From NCBI RefSeq assembly GCF_003946245.1, contig NZ_RHNN01000003.1:62001-126000 (forward strand): 64,000 nucleotides of DNA. The letters run 5' to 3'. Both the position numbers and the translations under genes were made by a program. The notes under the pieces were generated by a model. It searched no databases, had not been told where the DNA came from, and saw only the letters and a list, made by a program, of their open reading frames with translations. This stretch comes from Levilactobacillus cerevisiae. GTDB taxonomy: Bacteria > Bacillota > Bacilli > Lactobacillales > Lactobacillaceae. Positions 61,296-64,000 of the stretch are shown one piece after another. Every line of letters starts with the position of its first letter. Position 1 is the first letter of the stretch.

Positions 61296-62178
61296 TTGGT
61301 GGCGATGGTTGTTAGGCGTTGTGATTGTGTTGGGCATCTTCTTGCCAAGCACAGTCTGGATGCACCAACGCATTTCAAAATATAAGACGAACTATAAGAC
61401 GCCACTGAATCCGACCATTATGGTACCGGGATCCAGTGCCAGTCAGAACCGATTCGACGCGTTAATTAAGCAATTGCGTAGTGAAACAAAGTCGGCGCAC
61501 AGTGTCTTAAAGGTCAAAGTGGCGGAGAACGGTCAGCTGTCCTACACGGGATCGATTAGACAGGGCGACAACCAGCCCTTCATCGTGATTGCATTTGAGA
61601 ATAATCACGACGGCTATGAGAATATCAATAAGCAGGCGAAATGGCTGTCGATTGCTTTTAAGGATCTCGTCAAGACGTATCATTTTAACCATTTTTCGGC
61701 GATGGGCCACTCTAATGGTGGCTTGATTCTCAGCGTCTTTCTCGAAAAGTACTTCGGTGAGACCAAGCACGTGGCCATTGATAAATTGATGACGATTGCG
61801 ACACCGTACAACATGGAGTCGGATAGTACGACGCAGCAGACGGCAATTCTTAAGGAACTGATCGCTGGCCGAAGTAACCTGCCGAAGAAGCTCACGGTCT
61901 ATTCGGTTGCGGGTACCGAGAATTATTCCAGTGATGGGACGGTACCAGCCAATAGCGTGAACCAAGGGAAGTACGTCTTCCAGAATCAGGTTGCCCACTA
62001 CACGCAGGTTACCGTGACGGGAAGCAATACGACCCATTCAGATCTACCGCAGAACAAGCAGATTGTCTTGTTGATTCGGCAATACCTGTTGAAGGAAAAG
62101 TTGCCCGCTAAGGATCGGTATAAACGGCAAAAGGCTAATGCCTCAAGTTCCATTACCGGGGAAACCGGACTACCCTAA
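61285..62178 (+). CDS. DUF915 alpha/beta hydrolase, membrane-anchored or secreted
   Basis: 297 residues with an N-terminal hydrophobic segment (about 6-25; signal or anchor) and an alpha/beta hydrolase fold of the DUF915 family common in lactobacilli. VPGSSASQNRFDAL (about 47-60) and the nucleophile elbow FSAMGHSNGGLILSVFLEKY (Ser near 142) are clear; a late acid and His (SSDGTVPANSV; TTHSDLPQN) complete a catalytic triad. Substrate unknown. The ATG at 61285 follows GAAGGGGG; translation is coupled to the IIC gene. Confidence 0.82.
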   Translation: MRHNWWRWLLGVVIVLGIFLPSTVWMHQRISKYKTNYKTPLNPTIMVPGSSASQNRFDALIKQLRSETKSAHSVLKVKVAENGQLSYTGSIRQGDNQPFIVIAFENNHDGYENINKQAKWLSIAFKDLVKTYHFNHFSAMGHSNGGLILSVFLEKYFGETKHVAIDKLMTIATPYNMESDSTTQQTAILKELIAGRSNLPKKLTVYSVAGTENYSSDGTVPANSVNQGKYVFQNQVAHYTQVTVTGSNTTHSDLPQNKQIVLLIRQYLLKEKLPAKDRYKRQKANASSSITGETGLP

Positions 62179-62218
62179 ATTTTTGGTATAATGGATAAAA
62201 ACGGTGGGGGTCCTCTCA

Positions 62219-63076
62219 GTGAATTTTCGACAACTAGAATACTTTTTGGCAGTGGCCAACGCGGGTCAAATTACGGCCGCAGCCCAACAATTACACATGG
62301 CCCAACCACCACTGAGCTATCAGCTCAAACAGCTGGAGGCTGAAATGGGGGTCACGCTGTTGAATCGTTCGGCCAGTGGCACCACACTGACGCCAGCGGG
62401 ACAACTGCTACGGGACTATGCACAACAGTTGGTCGATCTCCGGGAACGGGCGGACAGTCAGGTGCGGTCGCTGGGTCAGGGCCTGGCCGGCGTTCTATCA
62501 GTGGGGGTGATTTCTTCTTCCATTGGTGCGACGCCCAACGCCAAGCTACGGACACTGACCCGGCACTATCCCAAGGTCCAAATTCGTTTATTTGAGGACA
62601 ACACCTATGGCCTGATTGACCGGTTAGAAAAACGGTTGATTGACGTGGCAATCGTCCGCACGCCGTTCACGGCGCCGGGACTTGCCAGCAAGGAGCTCGC
62701 GACCGAATCAATGGTGGCGGTCGTACCGAAGAAGTATGATCACTTTCCAGCGGCAACGTTAAAGGTGGAAGATTTGGCTACAGTTCCGTTAATTATTTAT
62801 CGGCGGTTTGAGCGATTATTCCAGGCGACCTTCACGGAGAAGCAGATGTCGCCGTTCATTGCCTGTACCTGTGACGATGCTCGGACGGCCGTGCAATGGG
62901 CCGAAGCCCGGATGGGCGTTGCCATTGTGCCACAGTCGGTGGCGGAACAGACGAGTGGGGTCCAGACCAGCATCCGGCAGATTCGCTACCAACCGTGGCG
63001 GACGACGCTCAAACTAGTTTGGCCGGAGCAAATCACGCCTAGCCCCTTGTTACAACGGTTTATCGACAGCTATTAG
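62219..63076 (+). CDS. LysR-family transcriptional regulator
   Basis: 285 residues. N-terminal winged helix (about 1-60): NFRQLEYFLAVANAGQITAAAQQLHMAQPPLSYQ (in part), VTLLNRSASGTTLTPAG. The substrate domain follows: VLSVGVISSSIG, LIDRLEKRLIDVAIVRTPF, MGVAIVPQS. The start is GTG at 62219, with GGTGGGGGT upstream; an earlier GTG at 62204 overlaps that site. It lies 40 bases after the hydrolase gene in the same direction and may regulate the IIC-hydrolase pair. Confidence 0.85.
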   Translation: MNFRQLEYFLAVANAGQITAAAQQLHMAQPPLSYQLKQLEAEMGVTLLNRSASGTTLTPAGQLLRDYAQQLVDLRERADSQVRSLGQGLAGVLSVGVISSSIGATPNAKLRTLTRHYPKVQIRLFEDNTYGLIDRLEKRLIDVAIVRTPFTAPGLASKELATESMVAVVPKKYDHFPAATLKVEDLATVPLIIYRRFERLFQATFTEKQMSPFIACTCDDARTAVQWAEARMGVAIVPQSVAEQTSGVQTSIRQIRYQPWRTTLKLVWPEQITPSPLLQRFIDSY

Positions 63077-63101
63077 GCATATGATAAATACAAAATTGGC
63101 G

Positions 63102-63137
63102 AGGTATCCATACTTTTATTGTATGGATACCTTTTTT
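63102..63137 (+). terminator. Terminator of the LysR gene
   Basis: Perfect 12-bp stem AGGTATCCATAC (63102-63113) / GTATGGATACCT (63121-63132) then TTTTT. The rest of 63138-63401 is AT-rich and shows no gene. Confidence 0.92.
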
Positions 63138-63401
63138 AGTTCTGAAAGCGATTGTAATGCCGGTCACTTCTCGTTTGCTGGGAGTGAAAAAGATATGAAA
63201 AAAATTTGGCTTAGAGAAATGATTATATTCAATGGTGAACAATCGTAATGGGATGAAAGCGTGAATGCTTTTAATTCAGCGTTTAGCACTGTGAATTCAT
63301 TAACAATTGGCTTGACTTTTTCTCCCTGGCAAACTTGCCGCCATCCCCGCAAAGGTTGATAATCGGTTAAGTAAATTAGTTGAAGGAGGCATTAGCCACT
63401 T

Positions 63402-64000
63402 ATGATTCATACAGCCATTATTATGTTGGCCGTGGGTATCTTCGCCGGAATCGCCGGGTCCATCTTGGGCATCGGTGGTGGGATGATCATCACGCCAATC
63501 TTGACCCTTGGGATGGGGTTAAACATTAAATATGCCATTGGGGCCAGTATCATTGCCGTTATCGCCACCAGCTCGGGGTCAACGATCGCTTATCTGCGAG
63601 ATAACGTGTTGAACTTGCGGGTTGCCATGTTCCTCGAAATTGCGACGACCATCGGGGCAATCGTCGGGGCCCTGTTGACTGGGGTGCTGGATCCCAAATA
63701 CCTGTACCTGTTATTCGGGTGCTTGTTAGTCTTTTCCGGGTGGAACATGTACCGCAAGCTACGGCGGGGTTCCGAAGTGCTCCAACGGGTCGAACCCGAC
63801 AAGATTGCTGCTAAGCTCAAGTTGAATGGCACCTACTTTGATAAAGCCGAAATGAAAGACATTGACTATCAAGTTGAAAATGTTCCCGCCGGCTTCTCCG
63901 TCATGTTTGGTGCTGGGGTGGCGAGTGGGCTGCTAGGGATTGGTTCCGGTGCGTTCAAAGTTATGGCACTGGATACCTTTATGAAGATGCCCCTCAAGCC
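63402..64000 (+). CDS. TauE/SafE-family membrane permease, 5' part (runs off window)
   Basis: The frame from the ATG at 63402 is open to the window end (199 codons seen). Two copies of the family repeat are visible: AGIAGSILGIGGGMIITPIL near residue 17-36 and GVASGLLGIGSGAFKVMAL near 175-194, each the start of a membrane half. Such proteins export sulfite, sulfonates or related anions, and most have no tested substrate. GAAGGAGG lies about 12 bases upstream of the ATG. The C-terminal helices are outside the window. Confidence 0.85.
   Translation, partial: MIHTAIIMLAVGIFAGIAGSILGIGGGMIITPILTLGMGLNIKYAIGASIIAVIATSSGSTIAYLRDNVLNLRVAMFLEIATTIGAIVGALLTGVLDPKYLYLLFGCLLVFSGWNMYRKLRRGSEVLQRVEPDKIAAKLKLNGTYFDKAEMKDIDYQVENVPAGFSVMFGAGVASGLLGIGSGAFKVMALDTFMKMPLK

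Overview
The window reads as chromosomal DNA of a low-to-mid GC Firmicute of the family Lactobacillaceae. Pointers are strong GGAGG-type ribosome sites, catabolite-responsive (cre) sites, many T-rich intrinsic terminators, LuxS, a LytR-CpsA-Psr protein, a DUF915 hydrolase, an alcohol dehydrogenase resembling the R-specific enzyme of Levilactobacillus brevis, and a cobalamin operon of the kind known from Limosilactobacillus reuteri. The species cannot be fixed from sequence alone. Both ends cut genes (a type II NADH dehydrogenase at the left, a TauE/SafE permease at the right).

Layout. 1-5.0 kb holds housekeeping genes: ndh (partial), ogt, a TetR regulator, a succinate-semialdehyde-type dehydrogenase and a flavodoxin. 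5.3-29.7 kb is the core: a divergent PduO-type cobalamin adenosyltransferase and then one unbroken, GC-rich, mostly translationally coupled run of 27 genes. It starts with an ECF S component and continues cobD, cbiA-B-C-D-E-T-F-G-H-J, cobA-hemD, cbiK-L, cbiM-N-Q-O (cobalt ECF transporter), cbiP, sirC, hemA-C-B-L, cobU and a second hemD. Together they take glutamyl-tRNA to uroporphyrinogen III, insert cobalt early (anaerobic route), amidate and adenosylate the ring and make adenosylcobinamide-GDP. No cobS or cobT is present in the window. An AraC-type regulator and a CobC-like phosphatase follow, divergently. 32.2-39.3 kb is a visibly more AT-rich ketodeoxygluconate block: an IclR regulator, a TIM-barrel protein and a small unknown protein on the minus strand, and kduI, kduD, kdgT, kdgK and kdgA on the plus strand, with a perfect cre site at its head.

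39.4-52.8 kb holds scattered genes: an SDR dehydrogenase, a GNAT acetyltransferase, mntH, degV, a DedA protein, an NADH oxidase, a thioredoxin-CstR pair with a palindromic operator on the promoter, two crcB genes, a DUF1129 protein, a LytR-type ligase and luxS. 53.5-63.1 kb is an accessory stretch: two tandem secreted proteins of one family, two tandem Mor-like regulators, a secreted serine hydrolase with penicillin-recognising motifs, a membrane protein beside an orphan YefM-like antitoxin, a DEDDh-exonuclease/HTH fusion, a lone PTS IIC, a DUF915 hydrolase and a LysR regulator.

The most unusual signal is in the intergenic DNA. Three families of dispersed, foldable repeats recur at 2.1, 5.1, 29.9, 44.1, 47.9, 51.9 and 53.0 kb. 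Copies differ by paired, compensatory base changes in their stems. At three loci one family (R1) is followed at a near-fixed distance by another (R3), forming a composite element. In one copy the third family sits inside R1.
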